A DNA stretch of 7,809 nucleotides, from NCBI GenBank assembly GCA_017455385.1, contig JAFTBD010000082.1:1-7809 (forward strand). Direction: 5' to 3'. Positions 1 to 5,309 of the stretch are shown piece by piece. Position numbers and translations under genes: made by a program. The stretch is from Clostridia bacterium. GTDB lineage: Bacteria > Bacillota > Clostridia > Christensenellales > CAG-1252. A model generated the notes under the pieces. That model worked only from the letters and a program-made list of their open reading frames with translations. It was not told where the DNA came from and searched no databases. Within the stretch, counting starts at the first letter, position 1, and each line of letters begins with the position of its first letter.

Positions 1-60
1 ATCTCATCCGATTTTCTATATAGGAATACCCGAATGAGAGCGGAAATGGGGTGGAAGCAC

Positions 61-261
61 GTTGCGCTTGCGAACTTGTGAGCAAGCGTTTCGGCGGAGC
101 ACCCTATGAACGCTCGTTAAATCGCGAACGAGACGGGTATCTCGCCGCTGCCGTTGGGGTCCCCGAAGAATTGCAAATTCTTTGGGGTGTTGGCAGCAAG
201 GCAGTCCACTGAGAAGTTGCGTTAGAGATGGCATTTGCTATCTCGACAACCGTAGGTGGAC
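61..261. other. Gene-free, strongly self-complementary segment; possible structured RNA or repeat element
   Basis: No reading frame here has a ribosome binding site or a recognisable protein. Instead several inverted repeats are nested or adjacent. CGCTTGC (65-71) pairs with GCAAGCG (82-88). CTCGTT (113-118) pairs with AACGAG (127-132). GCTGCC (147-152) pairs with GGCAGC (192-197) and encloses a 12-pair stem, 161-172 with 176-187, that has a GCA loop and one G-T pair. GTCCAC (204-209) pairs with GTGGAC (256-261) and encloses GTTG/CAAC (216-219/247-250) and an 8-pair stem (225-232/237-244, loop ATTT). The pairings are visible directly. Whether the segment is transcribed, and from which strand, cannot be told. 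It does not match tmRNA, RNase P, SRP or riboswitch cores that I can recognise. A degenerate mobile or intergenic repeat is an equally good explanation. Confidence 0.45.
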
Positions 262-308
262 AATGCCGCGCAAGGATCTCATCCTGAGCGTTCGAGTGAA
301 ACGAGAAC

Positions 309-377
309 ATATCACGCCGCAATGGCGGCATATCGCATTTGCAATAGCCAATATATCGCGTCCAAAGGACATATCGC
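309..377. repeat. Modular hairpin array with ATATCRC separators
   Basis: The heptamer ATATCAC/ATATCGC occurs at 309-315, 330-336, 353-359 and 371-377. Each interval holds a different short inverted repeat: GCCGC-AATG-GCGGC (316-329), an imperfect ATTTGC-AATA-GCCAAT (337-352), and a perfect GTCC-AAA-GGAC (360-370). The separator stays constant while the stem sequence changes, so this is not a simple tandem repeat. The palindrome at 400-416 contains a related TATCAC and may be a further degenerate unit. It lies in the non-coding region upstream of the XRE gene. Its function is unknown; a dispersed intergenic repeat family is the likeliest reading. Confidence 0.7.
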
Positions 378-399
378 GCCCTTTCCAATTGCCAAAATT

Positions 400-416
400 T
401 ATCACAAAATGTGATA
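400..416. promoter_or_regulatory. Perfect palindrome TATCAC-N5-GTGATA upstream of the XRE gene; possible operator
   Basis: TATCACAAAATGTGATA is a perfect inverted repeat with 6-base arms and a 5-base centre. It lies 40 bases before the XRE start codon. Small XRE regulators often repress themselves through such dyads, and a TTGCCA (-35-like, 389-394) lies just upstream. That makes an autoregulatory operator plausible. Against this, the arm resembles the ATATCRC separator of the adjacent hairpin array, so it may be only another repeat unit. Confidence 0.4.
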
Positions 417-443
417 TATATAGCTAACATCTTGTCAAATCGT

Positions 444-449
444 TATAAT
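444..449 (+). promoter_or_regulatory. Consensus -10 (TATAAT) immediately before the XRE start codon
   Basis: A perfect TATAAT ends 6 bases before the ATG at 456. Usual -10 to start-site spacing would begin the transcript at or next to that ATG, giving a leaderless mRNA. The sequence 17 bases upstream (TAGCTA, 421-426) matches the -35 consensus poorly, so activity is uncertain. The absence of a Shine-Dalgarno sequence before 456 fits a leaderless message. Confidence 0.4.
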
Positions 450-455
450 GAAGCA

Positions 456-671
456 ATGCGATTGAAGAAGATTCGAGAAGAAAAGCATTATTCTCAAAAG
501 GAACTGTCCGCCTTTCTCGGCGTTCGTCAGAACACCTATTCGCAATACGAGACAGGCGCAAGGCAGATCCCTATCGAAGCCTTGATAAAACTATCCGCTT
601 TCTACGACGTCAGCGTAGACTATCTTCTCGGGCTTACCGAAATAGAGGATCGTTATTCGGCGGCGAAATAA
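456..671 (+). CDS. Small XRE-family helix-turn-helix transcriptional regulator
   Basis: This encodes a 71-residue single-domain DNA-binding protein. The five-helix XRE/Cro-C1 fold fills almost the whole chain. Helix 2 is around S13-L21 (SQKELSAFLG), the recognition helix around R24-Y31 (RQNTYSQYE), and the conserved YETG turn is followed by IPIEALIKLSAFYDVSVDYLLG. There is no ligand-binding or peptidase domain, so it resembles short phage- or element-type repressors. I chose ATG 456 because it starts the domain with the usual MRLKKIREEK. A longer frame from GTG 411 would translate through the palindrome and adds nothing conserved. No ribosome binding site is seen before either start. The gene converges on ypeB and is probably monocistronic. 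The palindrome at 400-416 could be its own operator. Its targets cannot be inferred from the window. Confidence 0.9.
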   Translation: MRLKKIREEKHYSQKELSAFLGVRQNTYSQYETGARQIPIEALIKLSAFYDVSVDYLLGLTEIEDRYSAAK

Positions 672-679
672 CATCGAGA

Positions 680-720
680 TATAACAAAAACAGCGGAAAA
701 TTCCGCCATTTTTTGTTATA
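680..720. terminator. Bidirectional terminator between XRE gene and ypeB
   Basis: A GCGGAA-AA-TTCCGC core stem (693-706) is flanked by CA on each side and then by matching outer arms, TATAACAAAAA (680-690) and TTTTTTGTTATA (709-720). Read on the plus strand it ends in a run of six T after the stem. Read on the minus strand it ends in five T. It starts 8 bases after the XRE stop codon and lies 55 bases beyond the ypeB stop, so it can end transcription from both convergent genes. Confidence 0.88.
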
Positions 721-753
721 CATTACGCTCCTCTGAGCGAACGCGATACCTTT

Positions 754-777
754 ATTCCGCATTCCGAATTCCGCATT
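754..777. repeat. Three overlapping copies of ATTCCGNATT at the ypeB 3' end
   Basis: ATTCCGCATT (754-763), ATTCCGAATT (761-770) and ATTCCGCATT (768-777) overlap in steps of 7 bases. The last copy runs into the ypeB stop codon (776-778). The pattern is plain to see. Replication slippage or the end of a small repeat insertion could have produced it. No function is evident. Confidence 0.6.
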
Positions 778-2140
778 ACTGTAATAGCAATCCTCTCTCT
801 CCGTCGAGTACTCTCATTATTTTCAATTCCTCCCCGCTCTCCGCGTCCACATAAACAAAGTATTTATCCCCGTTCTCGCCGCCTTTCGTGCCGAAAAATT
901 CGTAGGTCAGGGCTTCGCCGCCCCCTTTGGTGGGGACGAGGGCGAGGCGGCAGGACGATACGGCGATATACTCGCTGATGGCTTCCGCCGCTTCCTGCTC
1001 GGTGACGGTGGGCGCACCTATGGTGCGCGCCGTGTGATTATAAATATAGTTCAGGCTCTCCATCCCGAGGACCCTGCCGCTATCCGCGGCGACCTTCACC
1101 TTCACGAGATCGGGGTACAGGATAACGCCGTCCTCATAGGCAGCGAGGTTGATATAATAGACGTTCTCATAGAGGCTCGCCCAAACCGCTTTCATCGAAG
1201 GGATGCCGAGTGTGCGGACGTAGCTTTCCGCCACGTTCTCCGCGTCCGTCGCGGTGAGGATGGCAGAAGACACGGCACTCTCGGGGTAATTCAGAGAGAC
1301 GATGAAGCCGCCCTGTTTCGCGACTGTCAGGTAGGCGCGTCCCATCGGAGTCGTCGCCTCGACATCATAACTCTCGAAGACGCTCTTACTGCCCTCTTTT
1401 ACGGAAATATCCGATATTTCCCCGCCGAGAATACGTCCCGCTATCTCTCGCGCTTTCGCCTCGTCGATCATCTCTCCCGTCAACGCTTTGGCTTCGCGCT
1501 CGGACAGGGAATCGCTGAAAGGTCCGTCGTAGATCATCGAGGGGTACTCTACGTCCTTGCTGTCGAAAGCGGAGAGAGTCTCGCTGAATCGGCTGTCTCG
1601 CTCTTTGAGCGCGTCCACGAAGGAGAAATCCCCCTGCTCCACTTCGTCCCCGAGGGTGGCGAGGGACGATTTGATCTCGCGGACGGAGCGGGCGATGTCC
1701 TCCATCGTCTGCCAGTCGCGCTCGGTGAGGGCGCCGCCCTTATTCAATTTGTCATCCAGATACTTGGCGAAATCTCCCGTTTGGTTGATGAATTTCAGCA
1801 TCTTGGAGTCGCCCGTGTCCTCGGGGGTGAAGGCGGACATATTCTCCGCCGCGGCGGTGGCATAAGTGGTGATATCCGCGAGATATTCCTGCCGCGTGGC
1901 TTTACCCGAAGCGACAGTCAGCTTATCGGTGGCGGTCTCCAGCCCATCCATATTATAGAGGAGAGCATAGTAGCTCTTGCTGTACGTGCTCTCCGCGAGC
2001 GCCCGATACTCCCGCTCGCTGTCCATGCGCCCTTTCTGCGCCACGGCATAGAGGACGGTCATCGTGACAGCCGCCGCGGTCAGCGCCACGATGGCGATGA
2101 TATAGCCTATTTTTCTTTTTCTTCTTTCCGAATATTCCAT
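776..2140 (-). CDS. ypeB: Spore germination protein YpeB
   Basis: This 454-residue protein is the partner of the cortex-lytic enzyme SleB. In Bacillus the two depend on each other for stability and localisation in the dormant spore. The N-terminus has a basic stretch (RRKRK, 6-10) and one membrane segment (about 11-33), which anchors the protein. A helical N-terminal region follows to about residue 195. The family signature YPSMIYDGPFSD lies at 199-210. Three PepSY-like domains follow, at about 214-290, 295-370 and 376-445, the last ending in YVDAESGEELKIMRVL. Length is typical of the family. The start at 2140 is supported by GGAGAGGAG just upstream. That binding site fills the whole 10-base gap to the sleB stop, so translation is probably coupled. 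YpeB is expected to be made in the forespore from the sleB promoter. No defects are seen. Confidence 0.95.
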   Translation of the reverse strand: MEYSERRKRKIGYIIAIVALTAAAVTMTVLYAVAQKGRMDSEREYRALAESTYSKSYYALLYNMDGLETATDKLTVASGKATRQEYLADITTYATAAAENMSAFTPEDTGDSKMLKFINQTGDFAKYLDDKLNKGGALTERDWQTMEDIARSVREIKSSLATLGDEVEQGDFSFVDALKERDSRFSETLSAFDSKDVEYPSMIYDGPFSDSLSEREAKALTGEMIDEAKAREIAGRILGGEISDISVKEGSKSVFESYDVEATTPMGRAYLTVAKQGGFIVSLNYPESAVSSAILTATDAENVAESYVRTLGIPSMKAVWASLYENVYYINLAAYEDGVILYPDLVKVKVAADSGRVLGMESLNYIYNHTARTIGAPTVTEQEAAEAISEYIAVSSCRLALVPTKGGGEALTYEFFGTKGGENGDKYFVYVDAESGEELKIMRVLDGERGLLLQ

Positions 2141-2150
2141 ACTCCTCTCC

Positions 2151-2843
2151 TTACAGCGCGAAATTATGCTTGCCGATAGATAGCATCACGGTACGCGACC
2201 AGATCCAGCTACTGGTGGCGGTGGCGGGGTTGTAGTAGTACAGGCACCCGCCCGTCGGGTCCCACCCGTTCAGCGCGTCCTGCGCCGCCTTCTTGGCGGT
2301 GGCGTCGGGGGTCAGATTGATCTGTCCGTCCGACACACAGGTGAAAGCATACGGCTGATAAATGACGCCGGAGATGGTATTCGGGAATTTGGACGAGCGG
2401 ACGCGGTTCAGTATCACCGCGCCGACCGCCACCTGCCCCGTGTAAGGCTCTCCGCGCGCTTCGGCATAGATGCACTTGGCGAGCAAGTAACTATCCGCCG
2501 AGGAGTAACTGCCGCCGACACCGGACGTTGTAGAAGAAGTCGAGGACGACGAAAGCGTGACCCCCATCGCCGCGGCGGTCTTCGTCCCTACGATACCATC
2601 CTGCGTCAGACCGTTTTTCCTTTGGAAATACTTGACGGCGGCGACTGTTTTGGGCCCGTATATGCCGTCGACTGTGCCCGTGTAGTAACCCCAATTTTTC
2701 AGTCTGGTCTGCACCGTCTTGACCAAGGTGCCGGTGGAGCCCTGTTTCAACACTTCGGCGCGTGCGTCCCCCACCGTGAAGAAGGTGAAGACGAGCGCGG
2801 TAACGAGGGCGGTGCATACGCATATCAAAAGAAACTTTTTCAT
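2151..2843 (-). CDS. sleB: Spore cortex-lytic enzyme SleB
   Basis: SleB is a lytic transglycosylase that cleaves muramic-delta-lactam-containing cortex peptidoglycan during germination. The 230-residue protein has a signal peptide (about 1-29, ending DARA before E30). It then has a peptidoglycan-binding domain (about 37-93, with LKNWGYYTG, DGIYGPKT and FQRKNGL) and a Ser/Thr/Gly linker (97-115). The C-terminal catalytic domain of the Hydrolase_2/SleB type spans about 117-230. The catalytic glutamate should be in the YAEARGE motif; E128 is the best candidate and E132 is nearby. VAVGAVILNRV and the C-terminal WIWSRTVMLSIGKHNFAL are typical of the family. The start at 2843 is supported by GAGGT four bases upstream. 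It is the first gene of the sleB-ypeB operon, behind a sigma-G-like promoter, and is divergent from spoIIR. It appears intact. Confidence 0.96.
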   Translation of the reverse strand: MKKFLLICVCTALVTALVFTFFTVGDARAEVLKQGSTGTLVKTVQTRLKNWGYYTGTVDGIYGPKTVAAVKYFQRKNGLTQDGIVGTKTAAAMGVTLSSSSTSSTTSGVGGSYSSADSYLLAKCIYAEARGEPYTGQVAVGAVILNRVRSSKFPNTISGVIYQPYAFTCVSDGQINLTPDATAKKAAQDALNGWDPTGGCLYYYNPATATSSWIWSRTVMLSIGKHNFAL

Positions 2844-2854
2844 ACTTACCTCGC

Positions 2855-2885
2855 GGGTAGTATGCGGGGGATCACGGAAAATATG
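2855..2885 (+). promoter_or_regulatory. Sigma-F-like forespore promoter of spoIIR
   Basis: GGGTA (2855-2859, a weak match to GYWTA) is separated by 16 bases from GGAAAATATG (2876-2885). That element matches the sigma-F -10 pattern GGNRANAHTR at every fixed position but one. Bacillus spoIIR is transcribed by sigma-F. The element overlaps the divergent sleB promoter almost completely. The -35 is weak, so this is a moderate call. Confidence 0.45.
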
Positions 2886-2887
2886 TA
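2858..2887 (-). promoter_or_regulatory. Sigma-G-like forespore promoter of sleB-ypeB
   Basis: Read on the minus strand, TACATA (2887-2882) is followed by a 17-base spacer and then CATACTA (2864-2858). This fits the Bacillus sigma-G pattern of a -35 like GNATA and a -10 like CATNNTA, with a perfect -10. Bacillus sleB is known to be sigma-G dependent. The predicted transcript start is about 2851, which places the sleB ribosome binding site (2852-2848) at the very 5' end. Confidence 0.65.
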
Positions 2888-2918
2888 TAAAGCGCGGGGG
2901 ACTGTCAATAATCGGGGT

Positions 2919-3452
2919 ATGAAACGCTACATATTGATCTTTCTGATGCTCATCATCTTCGCCGTTCTCGGCACCCTGCTCCTCATTTCCTGCACCCCGC
3001 GCGAGGTAGCGTCATCCGATTATATCCGCATACACGTACGAGCGAATTCCGACAGCACCGCCGACCAAACGGTGAAACTCGCCGTCCGCGACGCCATCGT
3101 GCAGTATCTCGCCCCGCTCGCCGTACACGTCAAGAGCCGCGACGAAATGTGGAAGCTCCTGCAGAATAAAAGCGCCGAGATCAAAAAAGTAGCGGACGAC
3201 ACCCTATATTCCTGCGGGTACGGGTACACGGGACGAGTCACCCTTCGGAGCGAAAGGTTCCCGACGCGCACCTACGGCGATCTGACGCTCGAAGAGGGCA
3301 CCTACGACGCCATCATCGTGGAGCTCGGCTCGGGCACGGGCGCGAATTGGTGGTGTGTCGCCTATCCGCCCTTATGCTTCATCGCCGCAGAAGAAACGGG
3401 CAATGAAGAGGTCGTTTACCGCAGTTGGATCGCAGAATTATTCCATAAATAG
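2919..3452 (+). CDS. spoIIR: Stage II sporulation protein SpoIIR
   Basis: SpoIIR is made in the forespore and secreted into the space between the two sporangium membranes. There it triggers SpoIIGA to cleave pro-sigma-E in the mother cell. The 177-residue protein has an N-terminal hydrophobic segment (about 5-25) followed by two strongly conserved family blocks: IRIHVRANSDS with DQTVKLAVRDAI (36-60), and YDAIIVELGSGTGAN with WWCVAYPPLC (129-153). FPTRTYGDL precedes the second block. The ATG at 2919 gives the usual KRYI-hydrophobic start, although its ribosome binding site is poor (GGGG only one base away). An alternative in-frame ATG at 2883 would add 12 residues but lies inside the likely -10 element. 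The gene is divergent from sleB and convergent with the sipL-like gene. Confidence 0.95.
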   Translation: MKRYILIFLMLIIFAVLGTLLLISCTPREVASSDYIRIHVRANSDSTADQTVKLAVRDAIVQYLAPLAVHVKSRDEMWKLLQNKSAEIKKVADDTLYSCGYGYTGRVTLRSERFPTRTYGDLTLEEGTYDAIIVELGSGTGANWWCVAYPPLCFIAAEETGNEEVVYRSWIAELFHK

Positions 3453-3522
3453 AATATTCTACTAATAAAATAAATTGCATACAATATGAATTGCTTCTCT
3501 AATGAGAAACATTGCGGATAAT
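3453..3522. other. AT-rich intergenic stretch with an isolated sigma-E-like -10
   Basis: This stretch is clearly richer in A and T than its coding neighbours. It contains CATACAAT (3478-3485, plus strand), identical to the sigma-E -10 consensus. GAATATT (3452-3458) matches the sigma-E -35 pattern, but the spacer is 19 bases instead of about 14-15. TTCTC-TAAT-GAGAA (3495-3508) can form a small hairpin. The only reading frame behind the motif is 11 codons (ATG 3486) with no binding site. I cannot support a gene here. Confidence 0.4.
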
Positions 3523-3558
3523 AAAAGAGCTGTCCCTACCGAAGGAACAGTTCTTTTT
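3523..3558. terminator. Bidirectional terminator between spoIIR and the sipL-like gene
   Basis: The arms AAAAGAGCTGTCCCT (3523-3537) and AGGAACAGTTCTTTTT (3543-3558) pair over about 15 positions, with one G-T pair and one C-A mismatch, around a 5-base loop. The plus strand ends in TTCTTTTT. The minus strand ends in TTTT followed by ATTAT. It lies 70 bases beyond the spoIIR stop and 82 bases beyond the stop of the convergent gene, so it can serve both. Confidence 0.82.
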
Positions 3559-3595
3559 CTCATCCATACTGACGGCTTGCCGCCAATTCACGGAA

Positions 3596-3612
3596 TGACC
3601 GCTATGCGGTCA
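3596..3612. repeat. Perfect short hairpin TGACCGC-TAT-GCGGTCA
   Basis: Seven-base perfect arms with a TAT loop lie 28 bases beyond the stop of the minus-strand sipL-like gene. No T-run follows on the minus strand, so it is not a classical terminator by itself. It may protect the 3' end of that mRNA or be part of an intergenic repeat. Confidence 0.5.
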
Positions 3613-3640
3613 ATTTATGCATGAAGCACAATTCACACTA

Positions 3641-5071
3641 TTATTTCGCCCTGAAAATAAGCACCTTCTTCGCCTCTGCCAACGGCTCGGCGAGGAAAGG
3701 ATTCGCCCGAATGAGTGCGCTCGGCGCGACGCCCATATTCTCGGCGATACGCCATACGTCTTCGCCCGCATCGGCAAAATACACGCTGATACCCGCCCCG
3801 TCATCTTCGCGCGGAGCGCCCTCCGTGATATTCGTGATGAGCGAGGCAGTCCCCTCTCTGAATACGTCCGCGGAGATCGCGACTTCCGCCGTGATGTCGC
3901 CCCGGCCTCTCCCCTTCACCCCGAGGACGTCTACACGCACGGTGGCGACGTCACCTTCTTTCGCTTCCGCAAAAGGCAGATCATAGACGAAAGGCAATTC
4001 CCCCTGTGCAGACGAGAATCCATCTTCATTCCGACAAAGAAGAGTAAAGGACGCCACGCCTTCCGCACGAATACGTCCGTCCGAGACCTCCGCACCCGCG
4101 AGCGCCAACCCGACGGGACGAACGGCGATGATATCGCCCACCGCCTCCGGCGCACCCGTCAACGTCTCGCGATAATGCGTTTCGCCGACGAAGGTCTTCG
4201 CCGCCAAAGTCTCCCGCGTCACTTCCGTCTTATTCGCGTAGCAAAATGCCTCTTCCACGACGTCCGCCGTCTCGGTCATATAGTCGCAAGCCGTCCTCGA
4301 GAGCGAGGCTTCCACTTCGATGGCGCTGACGTCCTCGTCGCCCGAGATCACCACACGCGCATTCTTCACGCGGACGTCATAGGCGCTACGCCCGCTCGCA
4401 TTCTCTTCTTCCGCGAAAGGAATGATGAAGGAACGCTCCCCGATCTCGTCCGTCTCCGTTTGATAGAGCACGGTGGCCCGCGCTTCACCCGCGCCCTTGC
4501 TGCCGCTGAGCGCTACCGCCACGTCGAAGAGCAAGACCTTCTTCACGACGCCCTCGACGTTTTCTTCCGCCGCGACGTCCACCGTAGAGGTGCGCTCGTC
4601 CGCCATCGTCTCGAAAGTCGCCGTCCCGATGCGAAGCTCCGCTCCGTCCGCAGACGCCACGCCCCGACAGGTCGCATTTCTTTGCACGGCGAGGCGCACG
4701 TTCACCGCCGCCGACGCATCCATCACGTCCCCTTGCACGCCGCAGGAGCAGTCCACAACGATGAGCTCCACCCTGTATTTGCCGTCCGCAGTGACGTCCT
4801 CGCCCTCCACCTTGGTCTCGAAGTCCTTGAAATAATCCAGCCCGCAGAGTTTGCCCGCCGCGTCGAGATAGAGCACGCGGAAATTCACCTTCCCGCTGAC
4901 GTTCGCCTCGCCTGCCACGAGCTCCACGCCCGTGACTTTCGCCTCCGCTTCCACGCTGAGGACTTTCAGGACCCCGCCACGCTCCGCCGTATTGATGGGT
5001 GTCTCCACCGTGATCTGCTTCTCGTATTCCGCGCTTTTCGCAAAAGAATAATCTCTATATACCGTCTCCAT
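3641..5071 (-). CDS. sipL: SPOCS (DUF3794) and LysM protein, SipL-like spore coat/cortex morphogenetic protein
   Basis: In Clostridioides difficile, SipL is a mother-cell protein that binds the coat ATPase SpoIVA through its C-terminal LysM domain and localises the coat to the forespore. This 476-residue protein has the same build. The N-terminal part shows a SPOCS-like unit (about 34-85, with SGKVNFRVLYLDAAGKL). Related beta-rich repeats follow at about 174-219 and 311-365. A C-terminal LysM domain spans about 428-474, with ISVYFADAGEDVWRIAENMG, SALIRANP and KKVLIFR. There is no signal peptide or membrane segment, which fits a cytosolic mother-cell protein. It is acidic and alanine/valine-rich. 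The start at 5071 is supported by GGAGG with a 5-base gap. A sigma-E-like promoter lies upstream. The SPOCS-LysM order is solid; the exact name SipL is inferred from architecture and length. Confidence 0.88.
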   Translation of the reverse strand: METVYRDYSFAKSAEYEKQITVETPINTAERGGVLKVLSVEAEAKVTGVELVAGEANVSGKVNFRVLYLDAAGKLCGLDYFKDFETKVEGEDVTADGKYRVELIVVDCSCGVQGDVMDASAAVNVRLAVQRNATCRGVASADGAELRIGTATFETMADERTSTVDVAAEENVEGVVKKVLLFDVAVALSGSKGAGEARATVLYQTETDEIGERSFIIPFAEEENASGRSAYDVRVKNARVVISGDEDVSAIEVEASLSRTACDYMTETADVVEEAFCYANKTEVTRETLAAKTFVGETHYRETLTGAPEAVGDIIAVRPVGLALAGAEVSDGRIRAEGVASFTLLCRNEDGFSSAQGELPFVYDLPFAEAKEGDVATVRVDVLGVKGRGRGDITAEVAISADVFREGTASLITNITEGAPREDDGAGISVYFADAGEDVWRIAENMGVAPSALIRANPFLAEPLAEAKKVLIFRAK

Positions 5072-5097
5072 ATCCCCCTCCCGAAGTTTTATACCCT

Positions 5098-5126
5098 ATC
5101 TTACGCGGCGGATGGGGAAAATATGA
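5098..5126 (-). promoter_or_regulatory. Sigma-E-like mother-cell promoter of the sipL-like gene
   Basis: On the minus strand, TCATATT (5126-5120) matches the sigma-E -35 pattern KMATATT completely. After a 14-base spacer comes CGTAAGAT (5105-5098), which matches 5 of 8 positions of CATACAMT. The predicted leader is roughly 20 bases and includes the GGAGG site at 5081-5077. The spacing and -35 are good and the -10 is weak. Sigma-E control is what a sipL gene should have. Confidence 0.5.
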
Positions 5127-5156
5127 CAAGCCGTCGGAAAGGTGTAGTTTTTGCCA

Positions 5157-5240
5157 AGTCAAAAGTGAAGTTGCCGCCACGAATCGTGGCGACAGTGAAA
5201 TTTGACTTCGCCAAGTGAAGTTTGCGTTTGTGACGCGAGT
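5157..5240. repeat. Modular hairpin array with AGTGAARTT separators
   Basis: The heptamer TGAAGTT/TGAAATT recurs at 5166-5172, 5196-5202 and 5216-5222, each preceded by AG. The intervals hold different inverted repeats. CGCCACGA-A-TCGTGGCG (5175-5191) is perfect. TTGAC-TTC-GCCAA (5203-5215 region) has one mismatch. GCGT-TTGTG-ACGC (5224-5236) is the third. AAGTCAAA (5157-5164) is also an exact reverse complement of TTTGACTT (5201-5208), so the first unit can close into a larger stem. This is the same plan as the ATATCRC array at 309-377, with a different separator. It lies between two divergent genes and encodes nothing. Confidence 0.7.
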
Positions 5241-5252
5241 TGCGGATGATAA

Positions 5253-5291
5253 CGAAGGCTTCCCTGCGAACGCAGAGAGAAACTTCGCCTT
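5253..5291. repeat. Inverted repeat upstream of the GLUG lipoprotein promoter
   Basis: CTGCG-AA-CGCAG (5264-5275) is a perfect small hairpin. It lies inside a wider pair, AAGGC (5255-5259) with GCCTT (5287-5291). It ends 18 bases before the -35 element. It could be a regulatory or structural site, or the tail of the neighbouring hairpin array; nothing further can be said. Confidence 0.4.
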
Positions 5292-5309
5292 TCGCGAGCG
5301 AACATCTTA

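Noticed and set aside
309..417. CRISPR array
   Set aside because: The repeat is only 7 bases, the intervals are 11-16 bases and self-complementary, and no cas genes are present.
16..430. Three short frames (72, 108 and 81 codons) in the upstream region
   Set aside because: They run through hairpins and repeat separators, overlap each other on both strands, lack binding sites and show no protein family features.
432..449. TTGTCA (432-437) as the -35 for the TATAAT at 444-449
   Set aside because: The spacer is only 6 bases, far too short for a working promoter pair.
411..455. Upstream GTG start for the XRE gene
   Set aside because: The extension would translate the palindrome and the -10 region, has no binding site, and falls before the natural start of the HTH domain.
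1034..2179. Long plus-strand open frame (381 codons) opposite ypeB
   Set aside because: It is antisense to a clear YpeB gene, is rich in Arg/His/Glu as expected of a GC-biased shadow, and has no binding site or recognisable domain.
2622..2918. Upstream extension of spoIIR to 276 codons
   Set aside because: The extension is antisense to sleB and crosses both promoters; the conserved SpoIIR chain begins at 2919.
3617..5218. Long plus-strand open frame (533 codons) opposite the sipL-like gene
   Set aside because: It has an Arg/His-rich shadow composition, lies fully antisense to a SPOCS-LysM gene and shows no family motif.
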